Both the position numbers and the translations under genes were made by a program. The notes below the pieces were generated by a model, which had not been told where the DNA came from, did not search any database, and saw only the letters and a list, made by a program, of their open reading frames with translations. A DNA stretch of 64,000 nucleotides. It comes from Rhodanobacteraceae bacterium ZG21-1. Lineage in GTDB: Bacteria; Pseudomonadota; Gammaproteobacteria; Xanthomonadales; Rhodanobacteraceae. Below are positions 49,301 to 53,979 of the stretch, in pieces (within the stretch, counting starts at the first letter, position 1; each line of letters starts with the position of its first letter). The stretch is from positions 372,001-436,000 of the forward strand of contig JAJEJU010000022.1 of NCBI GenBank assembly GCA_021390615.1. Reading direction: 5' to 3'.

Positions 49301-52300
49301 AGGCGACTGTCAGCAGTCCAAATCCGGCGATCGAGACCTGGATCCCCACCTGGTAATTCGAACTCGAGGCAAGCATTGGCTGCAAATTGGCCATCGTCGC
49401 ATTCGCCTGGAGCGACGTGATATCGGCCGCCGTGAGCGAATTCGTATACGTTGCAGAACCGATGCTGGCGTTATTCGATGTGTAGTCCACCGTGACGGCG
49501 GAAACCGGACTCCCATCTGAATCCGAAGTGCCCAGCGACCATGCCACCGTTGCCGATTGGCCGGTGGTCGAGTCGTTGAAGCTCATTTCATGGATATCGT
49601 TATTGCTTGGCGACAACATCGACTGGACTGTGGCCCAAGTCGGATTATTTTCCAGCGAAGTTATCTGCGCCAAGGACAGCGGCGTTCCGTACAACGACGT
49701 GTTGTAAATCGACCCGCTCTGGGTCTGCGCCATGATGTACATGCCGCCGGCAAACTGCGCCCCCAGCCCGCTCATCAGGCTGTCATCTGCTAGCAAAGAG
49801 GCCGAAGTACCTATCGTTGCCGAGTTGCCCGCTCCATCCGAAATGCTGATAGCCAGCTGATCGTATGTCGACGGCGTCAACATCGGCTGCAAATTCAACC
49901 ATGAAGCATCGTTCTGCAGGGACGAGATCTGCGTCTCCGTCAGAGGCGTCGCATACAGCACCGTGCCTGTCCCCTGGGCGCCGTACAGATACTCCGTGAC
50001 GAAGTCTCCCGACACCAGGTTGCCGTTGATCTGCAGCGTCTGGTAACCGACCCGCGCCTGAGTCCTGCCCTGATTATCGTAGATGGTCAGATTGAGCCTG
50101 TCGTCGGCACCGCCAACCACCATGGATTGCAGGTTATCCAGCGTCGGATTGGCTTGGAGCAGTCCGATCTGCGTGGCATTCAACGCGGTCGCGTAGGTTC
50201 TCGAGCCTATTTGCGCGTATTCGCCATACACGGGCGGATTGGCACCTTGCAGCGCCTGATACGCAAGACCCGCCACCTGGTTGCCATTTTGGTCATAGAT
50301 GCTCAAGGTCACCTGATCGTTTGAGCTGGCAGGGACCGTGGACTCCAGGTTGGCCAGAGTGAGATTGCTCTGTAGCGCAGTGACCTGATCCGATGTCAGG
50401 GGCGTCGCATACTGCGTCGTCCCCACGACCTTTCCGTTGGCGTCATAGGACGTCACGGAGGCATACTCTCCCCAGGCACCGTTTTGCCCGTTCGGCAGCT
50501 TCAAGAACTGGTAGCTCACGCCCCCCACCTGGCGATTCTGGCTGTCATATATCGACAGCGTGACTTCGTCCTGGGCACTCGATGCCAACATGGCTTGCAG
50601 CGTGCCCACCGTAGGATTCGCCATGAGCGCAGCCGCCTGCAAGGCGGTTAATGGCGTGGCGTACAGCCTTGTTTCAATGACATTGCCCGACGCGTCGTAA
50701 CTCGTCGTCGTGACGAAATCGCCATTCACCGGCTGATTGCCGATATACGCATTCGTGGCGACTTGTGCGACCAGGCGATGTTGGTCGTCATAAATCGTAA
50801 GCGTTGCCTGATCGTTGGCACTTGGCGTCAACATCGATTGCAGGTTGGCCCACGTGGGATTGGACTGCAGCATCGCCACTTGCTTGGCCGTCAACGGCAC
50901 CGCATAGGTCGTCGTGCCCACCAGGTTGCCGTTGCTGTCATAACTGGCCGTGGTGACGAATTCGCCATAGGTCGGCGTCGTCGCGTTGCCAAGGTAGAGG
51001 CTCCTATATTCAAGCTGCGCCATTGGGCGGCCCTGAGCATCGTCGATGGTCAAGTTGACCTGATCGGCGATGCTAGATGTACTTGTTCCGCCATCCTGGC
51101 CAGGGACGCTTGTCGCGGATTGCGTACTGCTGACCAACAGCCCGGCGCTGTTGCGCACCTGCGTGGTCACCAGGCCGTTGGCCTGGGTGATCGCCAGCGT
51201 GTTGGCGCTGTCGTTGTAGAGGTAGGTGGTGGCATGGCCGAGCGGATCGGTGCTGGCGATCAGACGACCGAGGCCATCGTAGGCATAGCTGGTGGTTTGC
51301 GGCGTTGCGTGGTTCGCGCCGGTCTGGGTCGCCGTCTGCAGCAGGCGCCCCTGCGCATCATAGGTGGTCGTGGTGACCACCGTGCCGCTGTCGAGCACGC
51401 CGTTGCCGCTCGCATCCACCGCATCCCACTGTGTCTTGCTCGCCAGCTGGCCGCGCGCATCGTAGCTGTAGTCGGTGCGGGAGCTGTGGCCGAGCGTGGC
51501 TTGCACCGCGCCGCTCTGAGTCCAGGCTAGCAGTGCTGCCAGGGTCGGCGGCGCCGCAGGGCTGAGCGTACCGATGTCGTAGCTGGCGCCGAGGTATTGG
51601 CGCGTGGTGGTCAGTTGGCTCAGGCCGGTGCCGCTGGTGGTGTAGTCGTTTTCGCTGACCTGGCCCAGCGGATCGACGGTGTAAGCCAGCTGATCGTTGG
51701 CGTTGTAGACGTAGTAGGTGGTCTGCGCACCCGTCGGCGCGACGTAACCGCTCTGTCCGGGCGCGCCCTGCGCCGGTACGGTATAGGTGGTCTTGCTGGT
51801 GACCTGGTCGTCGGCGTTGTAGGTGTAGCTGACCGTGTTGCCTTGGCCATCTTCCACGCTCAGCAAGTTCCCGTTAGCGTCGTACTGATAGCGGGTTACC
51901 GCGCCATCCGGATCCGTCGCCGTCAGCAGATTGCCGTTGCTGTCGTAGCTGTAGCTGGTGGTAGGGCTGCTGCCGTTCACTGCGGGAGCAACCACGCCGG
52001 CGAGCTCGCCGGCGGCGTTGTATTGATAGGTCGTGGCATGCCCCAACGCATCAGTCACGGTGGTGCTGCCCGCGCCGTAGCTGAGCGCTACGGTCTGCGC
52101 CGCCGCGCCGCTGCCGGTGGTGATGCCGGTGACCTGATAGGCACCCTGGGAGTCCTCGGTGTAGGTGTAGCTCACCGTGGTGCCGTCGCTCTGGCTCACC
52201 GACGCGACGCGATCGCTGCTGCCGTCGTAGGTATAGGTGGTGGTGTAGCTGGCCGTGCTGTTGTCGGTATCCGAGGCCAGGGTGGTGGTGACCGTGGACA

Positions 52301-53006
52301 GGCGCCCTTGCGCGTCGTAGCCGTAGCTGACCTGCTGCCTCGTCACCGCAGCAGTCTGCCCCGGCGGCACCTCCTGGATGCTCAGGCTGATCAGCTGGCC
52401 GTTGGTGTTGTAGCCGAACAACAAGGTATCGCCGTCGCCAGCCGCAATCTGGCTAAGCAGTCCATTGCTGTAGCTGAAGCTGTAATTCGCGCCGGTTTCT
52501 TCATTGCTCAGCGTGGTCAGCTGCCCGCCGGCATTGTATGTTTCCTGCTGCCGCGAGCTGCCATCGGTCCAGCTCCAGCTCGACGTGCCCGCATTCCAGG
52601 CCAGCGTGTCTTCCGCTCCGCTCTGGCCGCTGCTGACATAGAGCCCGCGACTGGCGTCGTAGACATAAGTGACCGACGAACCGTCGGCGTCGGTGCGCAC
52701 CACGCTGCTGCCCGCTGTGTTGACCGCGCCGCTGAGGCCGCTGATCGACTGGCCGAAACCGAACATCCAGCCAGCGGAACCGTTGAGCTGGCCCTGGCTG
52801 TTGTAGGTGCGCAGCACGTCCAGCGGCAGGCCGTCGAAGACCAGCCCTTCGTCCTGGCTCTGCAGCACCAAATTGCCGGTGGCCACATTGAGGTATTGGT
52901 TGACCTGCGCCTGTCCGATGGAAGCCTGGCCACCCTGGGCCTGGCCCAACTGCTTCAGCGACGTGTTGCCCAGCCCCAGACCGTTCCCTGCGATCACTGC
53001 GACCAT
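33921..53006 (-). CDS. Giant RHS/YD-repeat polymorphic toxin with LysM domain
   Basis: About 6361 residues, several times longer than typical RHS proteins. ATG 53006 (MVAVIAGNGLGLG) follows AAGGGGAT; a GTG at 53054 with GGAAGGA would add 16 residues. N-terminal domain (YLNVATGNLVLQSQDEGLVF) leads into hundreds of YD repeats (consensus YxYDxxGxLxxxTDxxG), an unusual tandem block (48.9-50.9 kb), two jelly-roll-like modules (38.3-39.3 kb), further YD repeats, a LysM domain (36.5-36.7 kb), a hydrophobic Gly/Ala segment (AEIVVVAVTIVVTVL), a low-complexity acidic linker and a C-terminal tip of about 130 residues. The RHS shell encloses and delivers the tip in known relatives. No Sec signal, PAAR or VgrG is present in the window, so the export route is unknown. 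Confidence 0.92.
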   Translation of the reverse strand: MVAVIAGNGLGLGNTSLKQLGQAQGGQASIGQAQVNQYLNVATGNLVLQSQDEGLVFDGLPLDVLRTYNSQGQLNGSAGWMFGFGQSISGLSGAVNTAGSSVVRTDADGSSVTYVYDASRGLYVSSGQSGAEDTLAWNAGTSSWSWTDGSSRQQETYNAGGQLTTLSNEETGANYSFSYSNGLLSQIAAGDGDTLLFGYNTNGQLISLSIQEVPPGQTAAVTRQQVSYGYDAQGRLSTVTTTLASDTDNSTASYTTTYTYDGSSDRVASVSQSDGTTVSYTYTEDSQGAYQVTGITTGSGAAAQTVALSYGAGSTTVTDALGHATTYQYNAAGELAGVVAPAVNGSSPTTSYSYDSNGNLLTATDPDGAVTRYQYDANGNLLSVEDGQGNTVSYTYNADDQVTSKTTYTVPAQGAPGQSGYVAPTGAQTTYYVYNANDQLAYTVDPLGQVSENDYTTSGTGLSQLTTTRQYLGASYDIGTLSPAAPPTLAALLAWTQSGAVQATLGHSSRTDYSYDARGQLASKTQWDAVDASGNGVLDSGTVVTTTTYDAQGRLLQTATQTGANHATPQTTSYAYDGLGRLIASTDPLGHATTYLYNDSANTLAITQANGLVTTQVRNSAGLLVSSTQSATSVPGQDGGTSTSSIADQVNLTIDDAQGRPMAQLEYRSLYLGNATTPTYGEFVTTASYDSNGNLVGTTTYAVPLTAKQVAMLQSNPTWANLQSMLTPSANDQATLTIYDDQHRLVAQVATNAYIGNQPVNGDFVTTTSYDASGNVIETRLYATPLTALQAAALMANPTVGTLQAMLASSAQDEVTLSIYDSQNRQVGGVSYQFLKLPNGQNGAWGEYASVTSYDANGKVVGTTQYATPLTSDQVTALQSNLTLANLESTVPASSNDQVTLSIYDQNGNQVAGLAYQALQGANPPVYGEYAQIGSRTYATALNATQIGLLQANPTLDNLQSMVVGGADDRLNLTIYDNQGRTQARVGYQTLQINGNLVSGDFVTEYLYGAQGTGTVLYATPLTETQISSLQNDASWLNLQPMLTPSTYDQLAISISDGAGNSATIGTSASLLADDSLMSGLGAQFAGGMYIMAQTQSGSIYNTSLYGTPLSLAQITSLENNPTWATVQSMLSPSNNDIHEMSFNDSTTGQSATVAWSLGTSDSDGSPVSAVTVDYTSNNASIGSATYTNSLTAADITSLQANATMANLQPMLASSSNYQVGIQVSIAGFGLLTVAYQNAGQSITGQPGEYVTQVGYNSSGLTIGSITYAHALTAAQALSLLENPTLDNLNTMLVHSSADQVSINIYDSHYRVVAQISSATLPLPGNGSQNGPSGIYVTLTSFAANGEMVGSTILGTPITTAQAESLFDNPTSDHLQSIINADGLANGGADSETTQFIYNAAGQEVATIDPAGNVSYTFYDADGRVSGTVDANGAVTAYTYDADGRVTQTTQYGTTIDPSSWISNGALTSSYPAGLPLPASTGTDRTSTTIYDAAGEKVATIDPAGYATVTRYDGDGNVVAVTQYATALTSSLGSAPTLANLQVALTTSAADRTTQTIYDADQRPVATIDAAGYVVTLSYDANDEVVQQTAYATALTAKQLGELGDAPSLSTLQADLATSVQDQTTRSYYDGTGRLVAQVDADGYLTVTSYDTETNTTTTTRYATALSIAQLGALTGAETTADLVGLLGSSTANEQSSVTYDADDQVVSRTAADGTVTTYQYNSVGQVLSATITPASGQGAPRTTSATYDAFGNLLTSTDASGATTTYTYNALNQRTEATDVLGNSTWYSYDADGQLVYAVQGQPSGGALNALGNVTAYAYNAFGQVATTTVYAAQLTLNTAAGDSGSTLNPGTATLTQVAAAVAALPASANDANATSSTTYDARGQVATVTDGDGYLTAYQYDAFGDRTQVQQQIIAPGSALSAANSTTRTYGYDSRGELIVETDGVGTAAARSTGNTYDAFGRVSSSTDGNGNVIQYSYDHLGRQLASSQTVDGQLRTTQASYDAYGRVVSQTDALGNVTTYQYDLATHTTTVTTPLGVTSQTVRDAYGDTVSVADGAGNATSYTYDGDSRLLTSTDALGATSSNQYDADGNLIRSTDAAGQVVTYTYDASGRVLSKTVDPTGQALTTSYAYDGAGRLLSMTDPMGVATTYSYYDADGNVLSEMQDAGTGEINLTTTYTYDGAGNVLTKTLGSGATTSTTQYVYDALGQLVQSIVDPAGLKLTTSYAYDANGNPVASTDPNGNTTYTIYDQANEAVYTITPAGAQGAGEGVLTQHWYDADGRLVATRTYDSLVAIGSLSNLAGGSVAGNLAAGASLATGAATANDPISYNLYDADGRLRYSIDALGEVIETRYNALGQVAETLAYATPITLTAALDGALRAGTAQASDMQQALSNAGDSDATARVNYAYYDADGRQVYSITPKLVNGTLAAVVSQTQYDADGRVIARSVYGVPLALSAVGGSATTASIAQAVAQANTPATTQTTQIIYNAAGEQVAQVDPNGNPSFTFYDKDGRVVVTVSTSGAVVKYTRDALGRVTEQYAYIEPAQTSGWLVNGAVTVTAAQALPQAYQFSDRITLTTYDAMGRVATTTRYAQVASTETYDPTTGQVTVSYNYSGGDTLTYSYDAASRVVEQQDDGFYTEAASASNGYVATPESSTRTTRLFYDADGNTIGTLDANGYLTTEVYDAAGQRTQTTAYATVTNAALQATGTLAQLTPASSASDQITSNYYDAQGNLLGTLDADGYFTQYTYDLDDQRLSTTRYATAVSGSATASLTSILSALAGTAAQQTLNSYDAYGDLLSQTNPQGVTTQYSYDPAGQVVQTTVAAGTADARTSSASYDAFGNQLSSTDAMGRTTTYAYDLDGNRTLATDALGNKTWYVYYPDGQLYFTIRGVADSNGNSNALGEVSETAHDVFGDLGGSYVFAARITIGSGFTPTSRSMSALMSPILVADINESANADHDRMIGYSYDLEGRVTSESVNYSSFIQDTYDGFGDVVLAQSGDGNYYDALTTTYTYDNMGDVTGQVDAGQYYGGQLRTQSWTYDAFGNKASYTDGDGSVTTYTYDNLDQQLSQSLTVQGQARTTSTRYDAYGRVLSSTDAMGLVTSYAYDDAARTLTVTAPGGLTTVTAYNREGQTIAVTDPAGNTTRYQYDADGELQQTIQADGGTVTNAYDNAGNLTQTTDADGHVVAYTYDAAGRVLTQTVDPNGLKLVTTYVYDGRGLKVAVTDPTGIVTTYAYDGNGNVLERVQDAGTASTHQNLTTDYTYNRYNEVTKSVSQNGNNGNGESDYTYDSLGRLTSELLDTGGIYNSIYSYDPDGNLISTSNGDPGGVYNLYNEAGELIYQIDQDAGGFGEFAWKKGLVTQYSYNADGQVVAKRQYATALSASQINAISNAIDSDDGLEAQLSNAAAQLTTSVDDHVSYQVYNANGQLQYSIDPTGAVTETLYNSAGQVSGSLAYAAPISVSSSLASALQAATATPADVQSALTAAGDSDATARATYTYYDDMGRVSLVVSSASLGGQSGGLVQQTQYDADGNVIAQIQYGALLPASQFGAGATTASIESYLAGVSAQHTTRSVYDAAGRKVYQIDAAGNVTQTEYDADGRASWTLQYAHPIGTPAGWDAVDVAAAVQAANPDTTQMRGTGNVYDSVGNLVETLSTQSSTPTAKYTYDARGLKLSYTDGNGNTWQYAYDEAGNLSQETSPLVAVASYGSDGSYQGTVQASIVTTYEYANDGTLSSKTVQALNAQGQSLLAQGVGITNYQYDSDGNLFEVQLSGPGAVNPSTGVVTYNGNPPTTTISYDAFGHAVASEDANGNDAYNVYDLDGRLAYAVDGDGYVTGYQYNAYGQQTAVTRYAEPIDTSALVSSQSWVPGQPLSMEQLQSSLDPSSADRTITTTYDIQGNKLSVTQPAITYTNSNGSASSGSPVTQYTYDAYGNVTSQSLLVQGTPGQAGAVWATSYYYYDALGHQTMAVDPLGYVTSTTYDAFGDVSSTTQWATAIGTGGLVAGGAPPALPPAGNAATTGLDRVTQYTYDNNGNKTGESVLRSYINAQGQPVTGFVTTSYGYDGDNHVTTVTENGNTVITAYDALGRIISVTGPQVQVLVANWQALLEANPSLTLASPSLYTTAAQVVSYSYDALGNKLVQTVGSTGSTQSVSTYYQYDANGHAVAELTPLDGSAPNWTSNQARFMAYDANGNLISQSYTLTGNDTTSTTVTTNYSYDADNQQIASITWRSSIPSPDAATSTTYDAFGEVVASGDGVVNNVVTTYDNDGNKLTSTDPKTGELHTYGYNLAGQLLTDTVPLAASVGGTAQTIYTRDLDGRAVAEQGPSTNAASGESSGIVHASYDAWGNVLSSTDANGNTTTYTYNERNDIVVETEAAVAVVGIDGSSTTTTPVKTAAYDADGNLVASTDENGNVTRTVYNALGQVVQTSNGAGATSLTGYDALGNQVAGQDGNGNLSFTNVDALGRTVQQGSFVLAAAGNSRQLVWRQAYVLDQNGDHIISYDGIGSAYLQGGDGTDAALHATFDGYDSQKRVIWSQDAAQRAASSASAHGLGNYGTGSWTQQPTNPNFAQGSTGWTLDPGFIAGSYSVDGQSWGMVYTGTNNPNGGEGTAVNQDKVPVVPGQTITAHGHFDVVGEHGGGAIGIVWYDANGNALPASEQPSNNDIVSAGNGPGVSALTATAPPGAAYAAIVFGCTNYNIGSAIYISNVSWTYVPPAYITSVGTGNGGVVVSLPSGSFTDQPTNQDFEQGAAGWNLGTGWSVVQASNAANGKMVGAYGGPGINSMINQDRVPVVAGQTISASVDVSLYLAPFLSQAAGAVLIVWYDANGNQIGVSEGNVVASDHKGAWVSSNVTASAPAGAAFAAIGVSGNASNGGGLEVDAARWNYQYVPQVPTGVVQNTYVYNQDGQLVSETTADGDTESWQYNAYGQVTQHTDLNGANYTYSYDANTGAETGESDNWSPTGQTAMPGYVSAPITTPNSETLTYNANGQVATETFADGSSYSYQYDANGNLIREEDLTHDGNDKLVHTVTQTSYDSHNRISQVVQTDEVTGAVVLDENFSYDAAGNRREVSASSHGSTQAAWYTYDGDNRVMVSDGTLQNGQIVVSSAAASYENFYDANGNVVQILTLGANGDSLVQRNHYDAYNELVQADYAVDTTTGGASDGVQQLISYDADGHALVTQTYYALDATIQVQQPGNPNDPNGNGSQTETVNVGGQLESATVNFYDAVGRLSESQTFGNPSNWDGTGGAAPTTPPTPDATTYGSLQLQSEVVYQGPNGTPGYDAEGNVVGYQYRDSSGRVDQYQVFYLKKDSYLQANTTGSNISGTANVQPATTTVVYDTRGNQVAVEQHTEDPSGTIDDTVHVFAYNGQGEIIERQDGTGSSGSTLDQGSSPATEVQHYVYANGQQLAHFDDAGTLDVLDEVTAFSSNNNSPDSYVVQTGDTLQSIAQMEYGNASLWYVLAQANGLSGDSSLALGQRLFIPAVTTHSNTSNTFAPYNPGSILGNTTPSLPSITPPPTSAPSSANCNVLAEIVVVAVTIVVTVLTYGATSELLYGEAAALTAGEAATVGAIAGAAGSVAGQLTGEAEGIQHGFNWGGVLEGAIGGAIGAGVTTGLSQSATFASSTSANGLNVGGDLVQGAASYLGNDIAAKLSGQSAHFSWAGLVAGSVASVASGEIGPTQTQSMYGQAGDSSELDRVFSAATGDVVDRELADLLGDAHLPSWTQVGEDIAGYAIGEPVGSYLSAQAQQGIQAYQAQQSRQEVDALNTSADQYIADQQSSIQVSEDGQTAAMAQQDFAGMGQSALDGQGAGQSSSQIAQLQSMAQALRDSIDNPSMDSDAVDRATAALSQALDDVQAGSVNAAQSVAQARSVVSSAIGQPVGDVNTATGAINVDIYGGRSSQSDQGAYTGQAGWYNTDTDVLTGNVNGMAGSYSTDQGSSAGNELHGPGWAQRLGYAANNVLTGAVDTLINIAYQPVAQVHDLSLVAYGLVDHAITGEIYQPDYWSNTGQEAVTDRDPSDHMVENLLASNPVTGSAVFGWNLGTAISNGDAKSVETQLGGLFGALALGKVGLEGEPSPSLSERIDPTLSNESLSSIDPGPELGPRLSGDIGATDPMESQQPSVDQEFKEAGGGRNELEPEIESQSLDEDTFEPPSSEEGADPVEGQQPPVDQEFREVEGGRDEVDPQISPLGSAKADGVGGANEIGIPAARATNPLSPVLEYDAQGNEIYYRAMRNSNYRALVENGRLTGTGETSLAPLEAYSSGYRGVLVRLTTRPGTSAQLQEIGIAANEPASAQFPNMSTRTGAWSQTNARFKVEATGVMNINEGLGIMNTQIGKGAALDIFNDNLLRFERLN
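34428..34652 (-). repeat. 84-bp direct duplication in the acidic linker
   Basis: Copies at 34569-34652 (DPMESQQPSVDQEFKEAGGG) and 34428-34511 (DPVEGQQPPVDQEFREVEGG) encode near-identical 28-residue blocks just before the toxin tip. Confidence 0.85.
36540..36695 (-). other. LysM domain in the RHS protein
   Basis: SYVVQTGDTLQSIAQMEYGN, then WYVLAQANGL and ALGQRLFIPAV: a complete single LysM motif that binds peptidoglycan or other N-acetylglucosamine polymers, placed after the YD repeats. Confidence 0.9.
38310..39325 (-). other. Two tandem jelly-roll (carbohydrate-binding-like) modules
   Basis: Each begins QPTN(P/Q)(N/D)FxQG and has W near GW, a VPVVxGQTI strand, (I)VWYDANGN and closes with W-x-YVP. 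This layout fits galactose-binding-like domains. Fragments A and B downstream are copies of the second module and what follows it. Confidence 0.6.
48880..50930 (-). repeat. Array of ~80-residue 'LTxxQ' modules inside YD repeats
   Basis: About eight to nine consecutive units of the pattern YATPLTxxQxxxLxxNPT-xxLQxML-xxSxxDQxTLxIYD followed by one YD hairpin. Examples: TALQAAALMANPTVGTLQAM, NATQIGLLQANPTLDNLQSM and TAAQALSLLENPTLDNLNTM. More degenerate copies occur nearer 48 kb and in later parts. Confidence 0.8.
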
Positions 53007-53185
53007 CGTGGTATCCCCTTGCGCATGCGCGACTGTCTTTGGAACCGCCGTCACGGCGATGTCCTTCCAAAGAACTAATCGGGGAGTCCGGGAAAAAGTT
53101 TAGGGCTGTCTTGAAAATAAATTAGATGTCGGCAGGCTGCTTGTAGCGACCCGAAAATTGGAAAATCTCTTTCCAGATCAATCCA

Positions 53186-53199
53186 TTGAGTCGACTCAA
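53186..53199. promoter_or_regulatory. 14-bp perfect palindrome upstream of rhs gene
   Basis: TTGAGTCGACTCAA lies about 180 bp before ATG 53006 in an AT-rich segment. It may be an operator; no matching regulator is encoded nearby. Confidence 0.3.
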
Positions 53200-53979
53200 A
53201 AGGCGCAAAAGCAATTTCTGTCGAAAAATTCGTAATTAATTGCGCCCTTGGCGACGAAGATAATGTCCCTCGGCATGAGATATCCAAGCGCCGAGACCCC
53301 GCCTTGATGCCGACAACCGTGCCGAAAAGCGACCTGGCTCGTGAGCGCGAGGTCGTTCCGGCATGGAGCGCATCGCACCTGCAGCCATGCGACTCTGTGG
53401 AGAGGCACGCCTCCGATCGGCAGGACGAGCGCGTGATCGACGTCTTTCGGCGATCGAGTTCCGTCTGCCGAGGCAGCCGGCGTCACGCAGTTGCTGTGCA
53501 TCACGCCGAGATTTCAAGCAGGCCGGATGGTCAAGCGCTTTGCCGACATGCCATCGCGGAGCAGCGTCTGCTTCTGTGCCGCACGAAGTATTCATCGATG
53601 CTGCGCCTTCGAAGCTCTCGCGTGTAGAACCCTACACTCGTTCGCCAGATCGATGCCGCGCAGACGGCCAGTCGCCGCGAATCGCCAGCGACGCGCAGAA
53701 CTGCGTAGCCCACCGACGCAGCGGTGACAGCAAGGACTGCGCTATATGGATCGCATGCCGAGCAGCGCCATGACCTGCCTACGCAAAGGCAGGTAAACCG
53801 CAAAGCCTTTGAAAAACTATTAAGCGGACAACGGTTCCGCTCGAGGCTAACCGGGCAGGTTCGTTGTGTCACTGCTCAGCCAGGCGAGGAACGAGCGCCG
53901 CCACACCAGGCACCTGCCCTTACTCCGAGGCAGGCAGATTATGCGGTGCCACGGCCATCAACAGATGAAGTGGAGCCGC
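53200..53979. other. Intergenic stretch without a recognisable gene
   Basis: About 780 bp between the rhs promoter region and the phospholipase gene. Several short frames overlap on both strands but none has recognisable motifs. Confidence 0.5.

Noticed and set aside
33921-53006. Regularly spaced short repeats suggesting a CRISPR array or VNTR
   Set aside because: The periodicity follows YD codons (GGC/AAC/GAC-rich) in an intact reading frame, with no identical direct repeats separated by unique spacers.
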